Shown here: one piece after another, positions 35,559-44,122 of the stretch
Layout: each line of letters starts with the position of its first letter
Numbering within the stretch: position 1 is the first letter of the stretch
Assembly: GCA_902543145.1 (NCBI GenBank)
Contig: CACBXG010000007.1
Coordinates: 1-64,000, forward strand
Length of the DNA stretch: 64,000 nt
Source: an uncultured SAR116 cluster alpha proteobacterium
GTDB taxonomy: Bacteria; Pseudomonadota; Alphaproteobacteria; Puniceispirillales; Marisalimonadaceae
Direction: 5' to 3'
Position numbers and translations under genes: made by a program
The notes under the pieces: generated by a model
Databases searched by the model: none
Told to the model about the DNA's origin: nothing
Seen by the model: only the letters and a program-made list of their open reading frames with translations

Positions 35559-36530
35559 TTAAACTTTTAAAATCAATTTTCCAAAATGTTGATTCTCTCT
35601 CATACATGACAAAGCATCAGCAACATCATTAAATTCAAAAATCTTTTCTATTGGTAAAGATAGTTTTCCTATAACAACTAAATCACCTAAATCACTCCAC
35701 ATTTTTGAGTAGACTTCTCTGATTTCGTTTATTGATCTAGTTCTAAAAGTGACACCATGATAATTTATTCTTCTTAAAGCATGAAGATCACAATTAAATT
35801 CTGTATTACCTCCAGCTAACCTTCCTACATTTACAATTGTTCCTTTTACTTTGGATGCTCTCATATTTTCGTTGATTGTGTAACCAGAAAGTTGATCTAT
35901 AATTAAATCTACACCTTCATAATTAGTTGCTTGTAATACATGATCAACCCAGTCTTTATCTTTTGAATTTACCACTAGGTCAGCACCAAAGGATTTTAAT
36001 TTATCAAATTTTTCTGGCTTTGTAGATGTTCCTATAATTAGTTTAGCCCCTAAATATTTTGCTATTTGGAGTCCCATAAGACCAACACCTGAACTTGCTC
36101 CTTGTATTAAAATTGTTTGTCCTTTACTAAAATTACCAATTGTAACAATAGCATTATGCATCGTTGCTAGAGCTATGGGTAATGTACTAGCTGTAGCAAA
36201 ATCCATATTATTATCAGGTATCTTTATTACTCTTCCATAATCTGCAATTGCATATTCAGCCCAAACTGAAGCTCCTGAACACATAACTCTATCCCCAATT
36301 GAGAGATTTTTTACATGTTCTCCACATTGAATTATTTCTCCTGAAAACTCCATCCCAACAATTGTACCGGGACCTCCAGCCGCACCATGTGCTCCACCAT
36401 CAGCTACAACTAAATCAGCTCTATTCAATCCACATGCATGTACCTTTACGAGAACCTCAGTATCATTGGGAGATGGGGTATCTACATCAATTATTTGAAC
36501 TCCAGATTCAACTACAGTAACTGCTTTCAT
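35559..36530 (-). CDS. MDR-superfamily oxidoreductase (quinone oxidoreductase-like)
   Basis: This 323-residue medium-chain dehydrogenase/reductase has an N-terminal GroES-like domain (VHACGLNRADLVVADG, then GMEFSGEI) and a Rossmann domain with the NADPH-binding ILIQGASSGVGLMGLQIAKYLGA (core GASSGVG). The zinc-binding cysteines and histidine of true alcohol dehydrogenases are missing, which points to the zinc-free quinone-oxidoreductase/enoyl-reductase branch. It lies 25 bases after the HpcH aldolase gene and 7 bases before the TauE gene on the same strand. It could reduce an unsaturated intermediate of the operon pathway. Confidence 0.85.
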   Translation of the reverse strand: MKAVTVVESGVQIIDVDTPSPNDTEVLVKVHACGLNRADLVVADGGAHGAAGGPGTIVGMEFSGEIIQCGEHVKNLSIGDRVMCSGASVWAEYAIADYGRVIKIPDNNMDFATASTLPIALATMHNAIVTIGNFSKGQTILIQGASSGVGLMGLQIAKYLGAKLIIGTSTKPEKFDKLKSFGADLVVNSKDKDWVDHVLQATNYEGVDLIIDQLSGYTINENMRASKVKGTIVNVGRLAGGNTEFNCDLHALRRINYHGVTFRTRSINEIREVYSKMWSDLGDLVVIGKLSLPIEKIFEFNDVADALSCMRENQHFGKLILKV

Positions 36531-36555
36531 TCTTATCCTCTCAAATATTTGAATT

Positions 36556-37314
36556 TTATGATCTTGCTTCTTTAATTTTGTTACTCAAACCTTCAGCATA
36601 AATTCTAACATCACTAGCCAATGTAGCTAAATCATAACCATTAGATAGTTTTTCTTTTAAATAAGCAGGAGAAAGACAATGTATACCAACTTTAATATTA
36701 TTGCTTTTACAAGCATCATAAATTTTGTTTATAGCACTAATCATTTCAGGTTCAACTCTATCTAAACCAGGATTGAAACCCATAGAAATACTAAGATCTG
36801 AAGGCCCAATATAAATTCCTGTTAATCCTTCAGTTGCGGCTATTTTTTCAACATTTTCAAGAGCTTCAACTGTTTCTATCATAGCTAACGAAATAATTTT
36901 GTCATTTGCCTCATCATGATAGTTTGCACCATGAACCATTAAAGCTCTTGTTGGCCCAGAACTTCGGTGTCCTTCAGGAGCATATCTGGTAGCACCTACA
37001 AAATTAATAGCATCTTCGGGGGTATTAATCATTGGACATATAATACCTAAGGCACCTGCATCAAGTGACTTCATTATAATTCCTGGCTCGTTCCATGGGA
37101 CCCTTACCATAGGGGTTTTACCTGAACCTGAAATAACTTGTAACATATTTAATGCAGCTTGATAATCAACAAGTCCATGTTGCATATCAATTGTAATAGA
37201 ATCAAAATCATTCATAGACATCATTTCAGCAGTCACAGCACTTGGTATCGAACACCAAGCATTGATGGCCCCTTTTTCTTTTGTCCAACAATCTCTTAAT
37301 GTTTGTTGTTTCAT
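36556..37314 (-). CDS. HpcH/HpaI-family class II aldolase
   Basis: This 252-residue TIM-barrel aldolase cleaves or forms 4-hydroxy-2-oxo acids using a divalent metal and pyruvate. The family motifs are seen: DSITIDMQHGLVDYQ with the catalytic His, the metal Glu in AMIETVEALENVEKI, and the metal Asp in GIYIGPSDLSISMGF. It is 9 bases downstream of the D-2-hydroxyacid dehydrogenase gene. The pair suggests breakdown of a hydroxy-oxo acid, one product being pyruvate. Which aldehyde is the partner is not decided by sequence. Confidence 0.9.
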   Translation of the reverse strand: MKQQTLRDCWTKEKGAINAWCSIPSAVTAEMMSMNDFDSITIDMQHGLVDYQAALNMLQVISGSGKTPMVRVPWNEPGIIMKSLDAGALGIICPMINTPEDAINFVGATRYAPEGHRSSGPTRALMVHGANYHDEANDKIISLAMIETVEALENVEKIAATEGLTGIYIGPSDLSISMGFNPGLDRVEPEMISAINKIYDACKSNNIKVGIHCLSPAYLKEKLSNGYDLATLASDVRIYAEGLSNKIKEARS

Positions 37315-37323
37315 TTTTTTCTC

Positions 37324-38307
37324 CTATAAAACATTCTTGTTAATAATAACTTCTGGATCTACTTTGTTATCAAATACATCAAGTACATTTTGAACAGCTT
37401 GTTTGGACATCCTTATTGTTGCCTCTTGAGTAACTCCTGCAATATGAGGAGAAAGTAGAATATTATCTAGACTAAATAATGGATTTGAAGACGTAGATGG
37501 CTCATCGTCGTAAACATCTAAACCAGCAGCTCTAATTTTATTAGATTTTAGAGCATCTAATAATGCGACTTCATTAATAATTCCTCCTCTGGCACAATTA
37601 ATTAAAAAAGCACTTTCTTTCATAATTTTAAACTCATTTTCAGAAAACATATTAGTTGTTTCTTCATTTTTAGGGCAATGTAATGAAACGGCATCCATTT
37701 GAGGTAAAATATCAAGAAAGTTACTTACATAATTGGCACCTGATTTTTTTATTTCTGACTCATCTACATAAGGATCGTAAACAAATACTTTCATATCAAA
37801 TGCAAGAGCCCTTTTAACTAATCTAGAACCTATTCTACCAAAACCAATTACTAACAAATTCTTATCTGCAAGATCCCACGCCCTTATATCCCAACGGGTT
37901 GACCAATCAGCTTTGCGGGCAAATTTGTCATAGTAAAAAACATTTTTTGATAATGCTAATAACATAAACATTGCATGTTCAGCTACGGAAATCATATTTG
38001 AATGAGCAGCAATGGCTAAGGGTATGCCAAAATCATTTAAAGCTTCAACATCAATAGAATCATAACCTACACCGTGTCTTGAGACCACTTGTAGATTTTT
38101 TGAGTTTTCAATTATATTTCTAGAAATATTAGCAGTTCTTACTGTGATCCCATGAACTTCTTTTGCAGCTTCAAGAATTTCATCTTCATTTGCTGACATT
38201 ATTGTAATGGGTTCAATATCGTCTCTTTGCAATAATAGTTTTTGACCCTCTTCATGGAGACCTTGAATCATTAAAACTTTCTTTTTATTATTAAAATTTT
38301 TGCTCAT
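37324..38307 (-). CDS. D-2-hydroxyacid dehydrogenase
   Basis: This 327-residue NAD(P)-dependent enzyme belongs to the SerA/GhrB family. The Rossmann site is LVIGFGRIGSRLVKRA, the catalytic Arg lies in INCARGGIINEVALLDAL, and the catalytic His is in LSPHIAGVTQEAT. The C-terminal ACT domain of phosphoglycerate dehydrogenase is missing, so a smaller 2-hydroxyacid is the likely substrate. It is the first gene of the minus-strand operon with aldolase, oxidoreductase and TauE, and its promoter must lie in the 150-base region shared with the divergent DUF1800 gene. Confidence 0.9.
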   Translation of the reverse strand: MSKNFNNKKKVLMIQGLHEEGQKLLLQRDDIEPITIMSANEDEILEAAKEVHGITVRTANISRNIIENSKNLQVVSRHGVGYDSIDVEALNDFGIPLAIAAHSNMISVAEHAMFMLLALSKNVFYYDKFARKADWSTRWDIRAWDLADKNLLVIGFGRIGSRLVKRALAFDMKVFVYDPYVDESEIKKSGANYVSNFLDILPQMDAVSLHCPKNEETTNMFSENEFKIMKESAFLINCARGGIINEVALLDALKSNKIRAAGLDVYDDEPSTSSNPLFSLDNILLSPHIAGVTQEATIRMSKQAVQNVLDVFDNKVDPEVIINKNVL

Positions 38308-38457
38308 AATATTGCCCCTTAAATCAAGAACTAAATAAAAATTATTTAAACTTAAATATATTTTTCTAAATAATTTAGCTAAAATGGTAGTCTATAGAAA
38401 TAAAATTTGTAAGCAAAATTTATTGAAAACAAAATTTCATTAAATTATTATTGATTA

Positions 38458-40641
38458 ATGAAAACATTTTATCAACTCTGTACTTTTTTAATTTTTATTT
38501 TATTTAATAGTTTAATTTTAGAAAAAACTTATGCAAAAACCACTTTCAAAGGTGGTATAATAACACAGAGTAAGAGTCTGAAAACGGTAGCGCCTAAAAC
38601 TAGGAATGACTTAGAATTTGATTTAAGTTCATTTGATGACAATCATTTGAGTAAAATGATCAACAAACTAGAAGCAATAAGGTTTGAAAGAAGAATTGGT
38701 TATGGTGTGCCTCTTAAAAGAGTTAAACTTCATATCAACAAAACAAGAAAAGAGGCTGTTGATAATGTTATATCAGATTTAAAACAATACCAGGATGATG
38801 TTAACTGGCCACTTTGGACAGAAAAAGCTATACCTACAAGTTTTATGGAACAAGGATTGAGAGCACAAAAAACCTTTTGCGAGGATGGAGCATTTCTTAA
38901 CTCACTTAAGGGTGTATGGTTAGAAAAATTATCATCTTCAAACACGCCTCAATTTGAGCGATTAGCTATTTTTTGGTTGAATCATTTCTCTGTAAATTTT
39001 GATATGTATAAACAAAAACACGCTTTCTTTCACCATTTAAAATTCATTAGACAAAATGCTAATAAAAGTTACTTAGGTTTCTTAAAAGGAATACTTGAAG
39101 ACCCTGCAATGATAACTTATCTGAATAATGAAAAAAGCTATGCTCAAAATCCCAATGAAAATTTAGCAAGAGAATTTCTTGAGTTATTTAGTCTTGGTCA
39201 GGGTCATTACCATGAAAACGACATAAAAAATTTAGCAAGACATATTTCTGGAAATTCTATTAATTTTGTTACAGAAAAGTTTCATAAATATCATTATAAA
39301 ACATCAACCAAAATATATTCTGCATTTGGAAAAAAATACAAAAGTGATCGAGAATTTATTGAAATTTTAAAAAATCATCCATCTTTCGGAGAATTTATAG
39401 CTAAAAAATTTTACAGGGAATATGTAGAATTGGAGGAACCATCTAAAGAAGATTTAGCATATTTAGTAACTTACTTTAAAAAATCAAACTTTGAAATTCC
39501 AGAAATGCTTCGTGCTATATTATATTTAAAAAAGTTTTGGGAAAAAAAATTATCATTGATTAAATCACCTTTAGAACTATTTTATGGAACGGCTAGAACA
39601 TTAAATTACTCAGGTTTAGATAATAATCATATAAGCCTCATAGATAATATGGAAGAAAGTGGTCAAAGGCTTTTTAATCCTCCTAACATAGCGGGATGGC
39701 CTTATGGGAAAGAATGGCTTGGTGGGCAAAAATTAGAAAAAAGAATTAACCTTCTAAGGGAAAATTTTAAAAACATTCCAACTACAGTTAATATTTTAAG
39801 AAATAATACAGAAGAAAATATAAATGATATTAAAAATTCTTATAATGAAATCTTGGAAAAATTCTTCTTAGACACTTCAAAAAACCAAATGGCAATCGAA
39901 ACTATTTTGTTAGGATATATACCTAAAGATTTTGCAACAAGAAAATGGGCTGACTTTAGAGTATATTTTTATAACGTCAAATTCTTAGGAAAAAGATGGA
40001 AAGGTATAGAAGTTCAATTTGGAACAGATAAAAATAATACAAAACAATACAAAGAAATGAATAGATTTACTTTTTATGACGGTTTTAGTTCACCTCAAAT
40101 AATTACAAATTGGAAATGGAATTGGTTTTCAGATTGGCGAGCTACTCGAGGTTTATCAAGTTCTTTCCCATCAGGACCTAAAATGGAAAAGTTTTATAAT
40201 CAAAGTAAAGAAACACAAAAATTATTATACTATCTTTTATTATCCATGGAGCATGTATTAAAAAAACAGAAGATATTTTATAACAGGCTATATGAGAACA
40301 AAGATGCGAGCTTATTCTTACAAGAACGAGTTAAAGAAGTAAAAAAAATATTAAACCTTGATAAAAATAAAGTTCATACAAAATTATTTTCATATCCACA
40401 AAATGGTTATTTTACTGTAGAAAAAGGTAAACATAATTTATTTAATTGTGGAATAACAAGGTATGGATTAAATTTTTTCAATATATTTCAAAGTAACACT
40501 TTTGAAAATTTTTCTGGTTTAAATGTAATTAATAATAGTGGTATTGACATAGCTGAATTATTAATTCCTGACTTAAATTTTAATATTGAAAAAGATAATT
40601 ACATGGAGCTTCTTACTCATGAGGGTTATCAATTAAAATGA
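38458..40641 (+). CDS. exported DUF1800-family protein with C-terminal extension
   Basis: This 727-residue protein begins with a Sec-type signal (hydrophobic 9-22, cleavage near TYAK). The DUF1800 domain covers about residues 50-470, with the landmarks ERLAIFWLNHFSV, NPNENLAREFLELFSLGQG and NPPNIAGWPYGKEWLGGQ. After about residue 475 a further 250 residues follow that I do not recognise, beginning AIETILLGYIPKDFATRKW. The family has no firmly established function, but its genes regularly sit beside DUF1501 genes, as here (4-base overlap). The window shows no sugar or polymer genes next to them. Confidence 0.85.
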   Translation: MKTFYQLCTFLIFILFNSLILEKTYAKTTFKGGIITQSKSLKTVAPKTRNDLEFDLSSFDDNHLSKMINKLEAIRFERRIGYGVPLKRVKLHINKTRKEAVDNVISDLKQYQDDVNWPLWTEKAIPTSFMEQGLRAQKTFCEDGAFLNSLKGVWLEKLSSSNTPQFERLAIFWLNHFSVNFDMYKQKHAFFHHLKFIRQNANKSYLGFLKGILEDPAMITYLNNEKSYAQNPNENLAREFLELFSLGQGHYHENDIKNLARHISGNSINFVTEKFHKYHYKTSTKIYSAFGKKYKSDREFIEILKNHPSFGEFIAKKFYREYVELEEPSKEDLAYLVTYFKKSNFEIPEMLRAILYLKKFWEKKLSLIKSPLELFYGTARTLNYSGLDNNHISLIDNMEESGQRLFNPPNIAGWPYGKEWLGGQKLEKRINLLRENFKNIPTTVNILRNNTEENINDIKNSYNEILEKFFLDTSKNQMAIETILLGYIPKDFATRKWADFRVYFYNVKFLGKRWKGIEVQFGTDKNNTKQYKEMNRFTFYDGFSSPQIITNWKWNWFSDWRATRGLSSSFPSGPKMEKFYNQSKETQKLLYYLLLSMEHVLKKQKIFYNRLYENKDASLFLQERVKEVKKILNLDKNKVHTKLFSYPQNGYFTVEKGKHNLFNCGITRYGLNFFNIFQSNTFENFSGLNVINNSGIDIAELLIPDLNFNIEKDNYMELLTHEGYQLK

Positions 40642-41813
40642 AAATAAACAGAAGAAATTTTTTAACGCTTGCTGGTAATACTTTTTTATTTTCACATTTT
40701 CCGTCTTTTGCATGGTCTCAAATTAATAATAATAAAATCTTAATACTAATTGAGCTACAAGGAGCTAATGATGGATTAAATACAGTTATTCCTTATACCC
40801 AAAAATTCTATTATAATTTAAGACCAACTATTGGGATAGAGAAAAGCAAAATTTTAACAATCGATAAAGAAAATGGTCTCCATTATAGCTTAAAATCCCT
40901 TTCAAATCTATTTGAGAAAGGAGAGCTAAAAATTGTTCAAAATTTGGGATATCCACACCCAGTTTTATCTCATTTTAGATCAATTGATATATGGGAGACA
41001 GGAGGGGATGGTAAATCTCAAAGTAGAAATGGATGGCTAGTCAAATCACTTGAGGATTATGTCCAAAAAACAAGTGTTGATGCTAAAGCAATTTTTTTAG
41101 ATAATTCAAATTCTATATTTAGAGGTGGACACGAAGGTTATCTTGGTCCTAATGCTCTTGGCCTTGAACCACAAAAGATAGAGGTAAGAGATACAATAGT
41201 TCCTGTTGACGATAGAAAAAATTTTGGATTACTAAATGATTTAATAGAAAAAAGAAAATCTAGTAATGAAACTTTAAATAAATTTTCTTATAAACTTAAA
41301 CAAAGTAAAAAAAGTTTTCAATTCGGAGGGCGAAGAAATAAAGGTGGTCAATTAGCTGTTCAGCTTGAAAATGTATGTAATATGATTGGAGCTGGAATAA
41401 ATATACCAGTTTTTAAAACAGCCTTAGGTAGTTTTGACACTCATAACAATCAAGATGCGACACATAGGCGTCTATTACAGAATCTTGATGTTTCAATTTC
41501 CTTAACAGTAAAAGCTCTAAAAAAAATTGGTGTTTGGGAAAATACAATCATTATGACTTATTCAGAATTTGGCCGAAGGGCTAAAGAAAATGGTTCAAGA
41601 GGAACTGATCATGGCATGGCGGCGCCACATTTTCTTATAGGTGGGAAAATAAATGGTGGTATTATTGGTGAATATGATGACCTTAGCAGATTATGGAACA
41701 ACAATATTAATTATAAAATTGACTATCGATCTTTATATGATTTTATTCTTCGTGAACATTTTAATATAAAAAACAACCCATTTTCCAAATTTAATAATAA
41801 GCTTATAGTTTAA
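40638..41813 (+). CDS. Tat-exported DUF1501-family protein
   Basis: This 391-residue protein has an N-terminal twin-arginine motif NRRNFLTLAG and a hydrophobic stretch, so Tat export is likely, unlike its Sec-type partner. The DUF1501 (alkaline-phosphatase-like) domain shows LIELQGANDGLNTVIPYT, GGDGKSQSRNGWL, TALGSFDTHNNQ and YSEFGRRAKENGSRGTDHG, which contain the Asp, His and Glu residues expected to bind metal. It overlaps the DUF1800 gene by 4 bases (ATGA). The pair is likely one functional unit at the cell surface or in the periplasm, with unknown substrate. Confidence 0.87.
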   Translation: MKINRRNFLTLAGNTFLFSHFPSFAWSQINNNKILILIELQGANDGLNTVIPYTQKFYYNLRPTIGIEKSKILTIDKENGLHYSLKSLSNLFEKGELKIVQNLGYPHPVLSHFRSIDIWETGGDGKSQSRNGWLVKSLEDYVQKTSVDAKAIFLDNSNSIFRGGHEGYLGPNALGLEPQKIEVRDTIVPVDDRKNFGLLNDLIEKRKSSNETLNKFSYKLKQSKKSFQFGGRRNKGGQLAVQLENVCNMIGAGINIPVFKTALGSFDTHNNQDATHRRLLQNLDVSISLTVKALKKIGVWENTIIMTYSEFGRRAKENGSRGTDHGMAAPHFLIGGKINGGIIGEYDDLSRLWNNNINYKIDYRSLYDFILREHFNIKNNPFSKFNNKLIV

Positions 41814-41883
41814 TATTCAAAAAATAAGGAATAAACAAATGGGATATTACTAACGGTTTAGTTAAAACTTTAAAATTAAAAAG

Positions 41884-41959
41884 TGGTGCCCGGGGGCGGA
41901 TTCGAACCACCGACACGAGGATTTTCAGTCCTCTGCTCTACCTACTGAGCTACCCGGGC
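41884..41959 (-). tRNA. tRNA-Phe (anticodon GAA)
   Basis: A 76-base cloverleaf can be folded on the minus strand: acceptor GCCCGGG pairs with CCCGGGC, followed by discriminator A and an encoded CCA (41884-41886). The anticodon stem GAGGA/TCCTC encloses the loop CTGAAAA, anticodon GAA. The T loop reads TTCGAAT. It lies 59 bases downstream of yacG on the same strand, so it may be processed from the infA-maf-rng-yacG transcript. Confidence 0.97.
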
Positions 41960-42018
41960 TATGATTAAATTATCTATAACGTGATCATCACATTATGTCT
42001 AGCTAACAAAAAAAAAAA

Positions 42019-42189
42019 TTAAATATCCTTTTCATAATCATCTTCATTTATATGGATTGAGTATTTTTCACCCAACCAATTGCTTAAATCTATATCACTA
42101 CAACGTTTAGAACAGAATGGTTTTGTATCTAATGTGACATCAAATTCTTTATCACAATTAACACATTTTATTTTTTGATTTTCTCTCAT
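42019..42189 (-). CDS. yacG: YacG-family zinc protein (DNA gyrase inhibitor)
   Basis: This small gene of 56 codons has the four-cysteine zinc pattern of YacG: CVNC at 9-12 and CSKRC at 26-30, with the family sequence KPFCSKRCSDIDLSNWLGEK following. YacG proteins bind GyrB and reduce gyrase activity in E. coli. The ATG overlaps the TAA of the preceding RNase gene by one base (TAATG), a sign of coupling. It sits between the RNase gene and tRNA-Phe, the order known from other alphaproteobacteria. Confidence 0.92.
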   Translation of the reverse strand: MRENQKIKCVNCDKEFDVTLDTKPFCSKRCSDIDLSNWLGEKYSIHINEDDYEKDI

Positions 42190-43208
42190 TATATTTTTTT
42201 TTCTAATAACTCGCCATAATCCTTTGGCAGATCTATTCTTTCAATAATATTTATGAATTCTGGTATTTTTTTAAGCTTTAATCTTTTATAGAGATTTTTA
42301 CCACATAAAAACTCAATGTTATTTTTAGATTTGATTTTCTTAGATGCTCTCCATAATGATCTTAAGTGATTTTGAAAATCAAATTCATTTTTGTTAATAT
42401 AAAAACTCTCTAGAGATTTGAAATTTCTTGGTACATACATCTCATAAAGTTGTAATCTAGAAAAACCTAGAAAATTACTATCTAAAAATTTTTTTATTCC
42501 TTCTTTAATAATAAATTCATGAAGATTTTTTTTTCTAATCAACGACATTCTAGGAAAATCAATAAGTATCATACCTCCTATATTTCTCAATTTGATTTCA
42601 TCCATACATTTGAGAAACACATTTTTACAAAACTTTAACATTTCATCTTCATTATTAATTAATACATTTTTAGTATCAACATCAATAAGAGTGGCTGTTT
42701 TTGTTTTTTCAATCCATAAAACACCACCATCCTTAATTTTAATCATTGGATCTAGAGCGTTTAAAAAACAATAATCTAAATCCATATCATTCCAATAGAT
42801 TGCATGATTGTCTTCTATAACAGGTATGTTTTTATTAAAGAAAAGATCAATTATCCGTTTTACATTATTTATTTTTTGTAAATCACAATTTCCTGACCAC
42901 AATTTTGCTTGTATAGGCTTATCTTCAAACTCTTCACTAGTGATTATAACTTTAATTTTTGCATTATTTTTAAAAAATTTTGTCCCTACTCTGACTGTGA
43001 TCATTTTTTTAGCATTTAAACTAGCCCTAACAATCCCACTATTTAATGTTTTTAAAACTGTTGCATCTAAAATATTACCTATTAATGGAGGCTTCTCATC
43101 TTGCCAACAAATAATCTTAACAATTTTGTTACTCTTAATTTCAACTATCCTTGTTTGTTCGGCGCATTTATCTACCAAGATAAAATGATCTTTAATTTCA
43201 TTAATCAT
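42189..43208 (-). CDS. short ribonuclease E/G-family protein
   Basis: This is a roughly 339-residue RNase E/G-type protein, much shorter than E. coli RNase G (about 490). It keeps the central nuclease landmarks DGGVLWIEKTKTATLIDVDT and GGMILIDFPRM, the latter holding a metal-binding Asp, and LGFSRLQLYEMYVPR. No CxxC zinc-link is visible. A short form of this kind is common in alphaproteobacteria next to maf and yacG, so I treat it as complete and not as a truncated gene. I start at the ATG 43208, which overlaps maf by 8 bases; an ATG at 43226 would overlap more. Confidence 0.8.
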   Translation of the reverse strand: MINEIKDHFILVDKCAEQTRIVEIKSNKIVKIICWQDEKPPLIGNILDATVLKTLNSGIVRASLNAKKMITVRVGTKFFKNNAKIKVIITSEEFEDKPIQAKLWSGNCDLQKINNVKRIIDLFFNKNIPVIEDNHAIYWNDMDLDYCFLNALDPMIKIKDGGVLWIEKTKTATLIDVDTKNVLINNEDEMLKFCKNVFLKCMDEIKLRNIGGMILIDFPRMSLIRKKNLHEFIIKEGIKKFLDSNFLGFSRLQLYEMYVPRNFKSLESFYINKNEFDFQNHLRSLWRASKKIKSKNNIEFLCGKNLYKRLKLKKIPEFINIIERIDLPKDYGELLEKKI

Positions 43209-43800
43209 TTTTGAAATTATATCCAATAGAAATTAATACTCTGTAAAGATCTGCCAGAGGTAAACCTACCACATTGCTATATGAACCAGATATAAAATTT
43301 ATAAACGATGCAGCAATTCCTTGTATAGCGTAACCTCCTGCTTTCCCTTCCCATTCCTTTGTATCAAGGTAAAAAGTTATTTCATCTGGATGTAACCTTT
43401 TAAATTTAATTATTGATTGTATGGTTTTTGTTTTGAGAGAATTTTTTGGTGAATAAAGAGTGAAACTTGTATAAACTTTATGTCTTCTTCCTGAAATTAG
43501 TTTTAAGCACTCCTTTGCTGTATTTATATCCATAGTTTTTGGTAATATTCTTCTGCCAACAGAAACCACCGTGTCAGCAGTAAGTATTATTGATTGAGGG
43601 TATTTTTGTTGAAAAACTCTATTTTTTTCTATAGACATTCTTTTAACATATATACGGGGTAGTTCTTTAGAAAATATCTTTTCATCAATATTTGGTGATA
43701 ATATTAAATTAGGTTTAATACCTATTTGTCTTAGAAGTTCAAGTCGTCTTTGTGAACTAGATGCTAGTATAAAATGTTTGTTCAATTTATTTTTATCCAT
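43201..43800 (-). CDS. maf: Maf-family nucleotide pyrophosphatase
   Basis: This 199-residue protein hydrolyses non-canonical or modified nucleoside triphosphates to the monophosphate. It opens with FILASSSQRRLELLRQIGI (the SSSxRR substrate loop), has ILTADTVVSVG with the catalytic Asp, SGRRHKVYTSF, and ends its core with GKAGGYAIQGIAASFI. The length is standard. It lies between infA (24 bases upstream) and the RNase E/G-like gene, the conserved alphaproteobacterial order. Confidence 0.93.
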   Translation of the reverse strand: MDKNKLNKHFILASSSQRRLELLRQIGIKPNLILSPNIDEKIFSKELPRIYVKRMSIEKNRVFQQKYPQSIILTADTVVSVGRRILPKTMDINTAKECLKLISGRRHKVYTSFTLYSPKNSLKTKTIQSIIKFKRLHPDEITFYLDTKEWEGKAGGYAIQGIAASFINFISGSYSNVVGLPLADLYRVLISIGYNFKND

Positions 43801-43824
43801 AAAACAAACTTAACACATCAGAAT

Positions 43825-44043
43825 TTATTTATATCTAAATGTAATTCTTCCTTTAGTTAAATCATAAGGTGTCATTTCTACATTTACTCTGTCACCAAGT
43901 AATACTCGAATACGATTTTTCCTCATTTTACCACTTGTATGGGCTAGTACCTCATGGTCATTATCAAGTTTAACTCTGAACATAGCATTAGGTAGAAGTT
44001 CTTCTACAATACCAGAAAATTCTATTACACCTTCTTTAGCCAT
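43825..44043 (-). CDS. infA: translation initiation factor IF-1
   Basis: This 72-residue protein is full-length bacterial IF-1, an S1-like fold that occupies the ribosomal A site during initiation. The family sequence is clear: [48 protein letters not shown] and the C-terminal [11 protein letters not shown]. It is the first of the infA-maf-rnaseE/G-yacG group on the minus strand. The 79 bases between it and hisD probably contain its promoter. Confidence 0.97.
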   Translation of the reverse strand: MAKEGVIEFSGIVEELLPNAMFRVKLDNDHEVLAHTSGKMRKNRIRVLLGDRVNVEMTPYDLTKGRITFRYK

Positions 44044-44122
44044 TTAATCTCTTCTTTAAAATTTAAGTTTAATCTCACTATTATGTCTAATTAGTCAAGA
44101 TTTTTATATAATATTTTTTATA

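Noticed and set aside
42189..43208. RNase E/G gene as a truncated pseudogene
   Set aside because: A short form is typical of alphaproteobacteria at this locus, the frame is intact and the neighbours are conserved.
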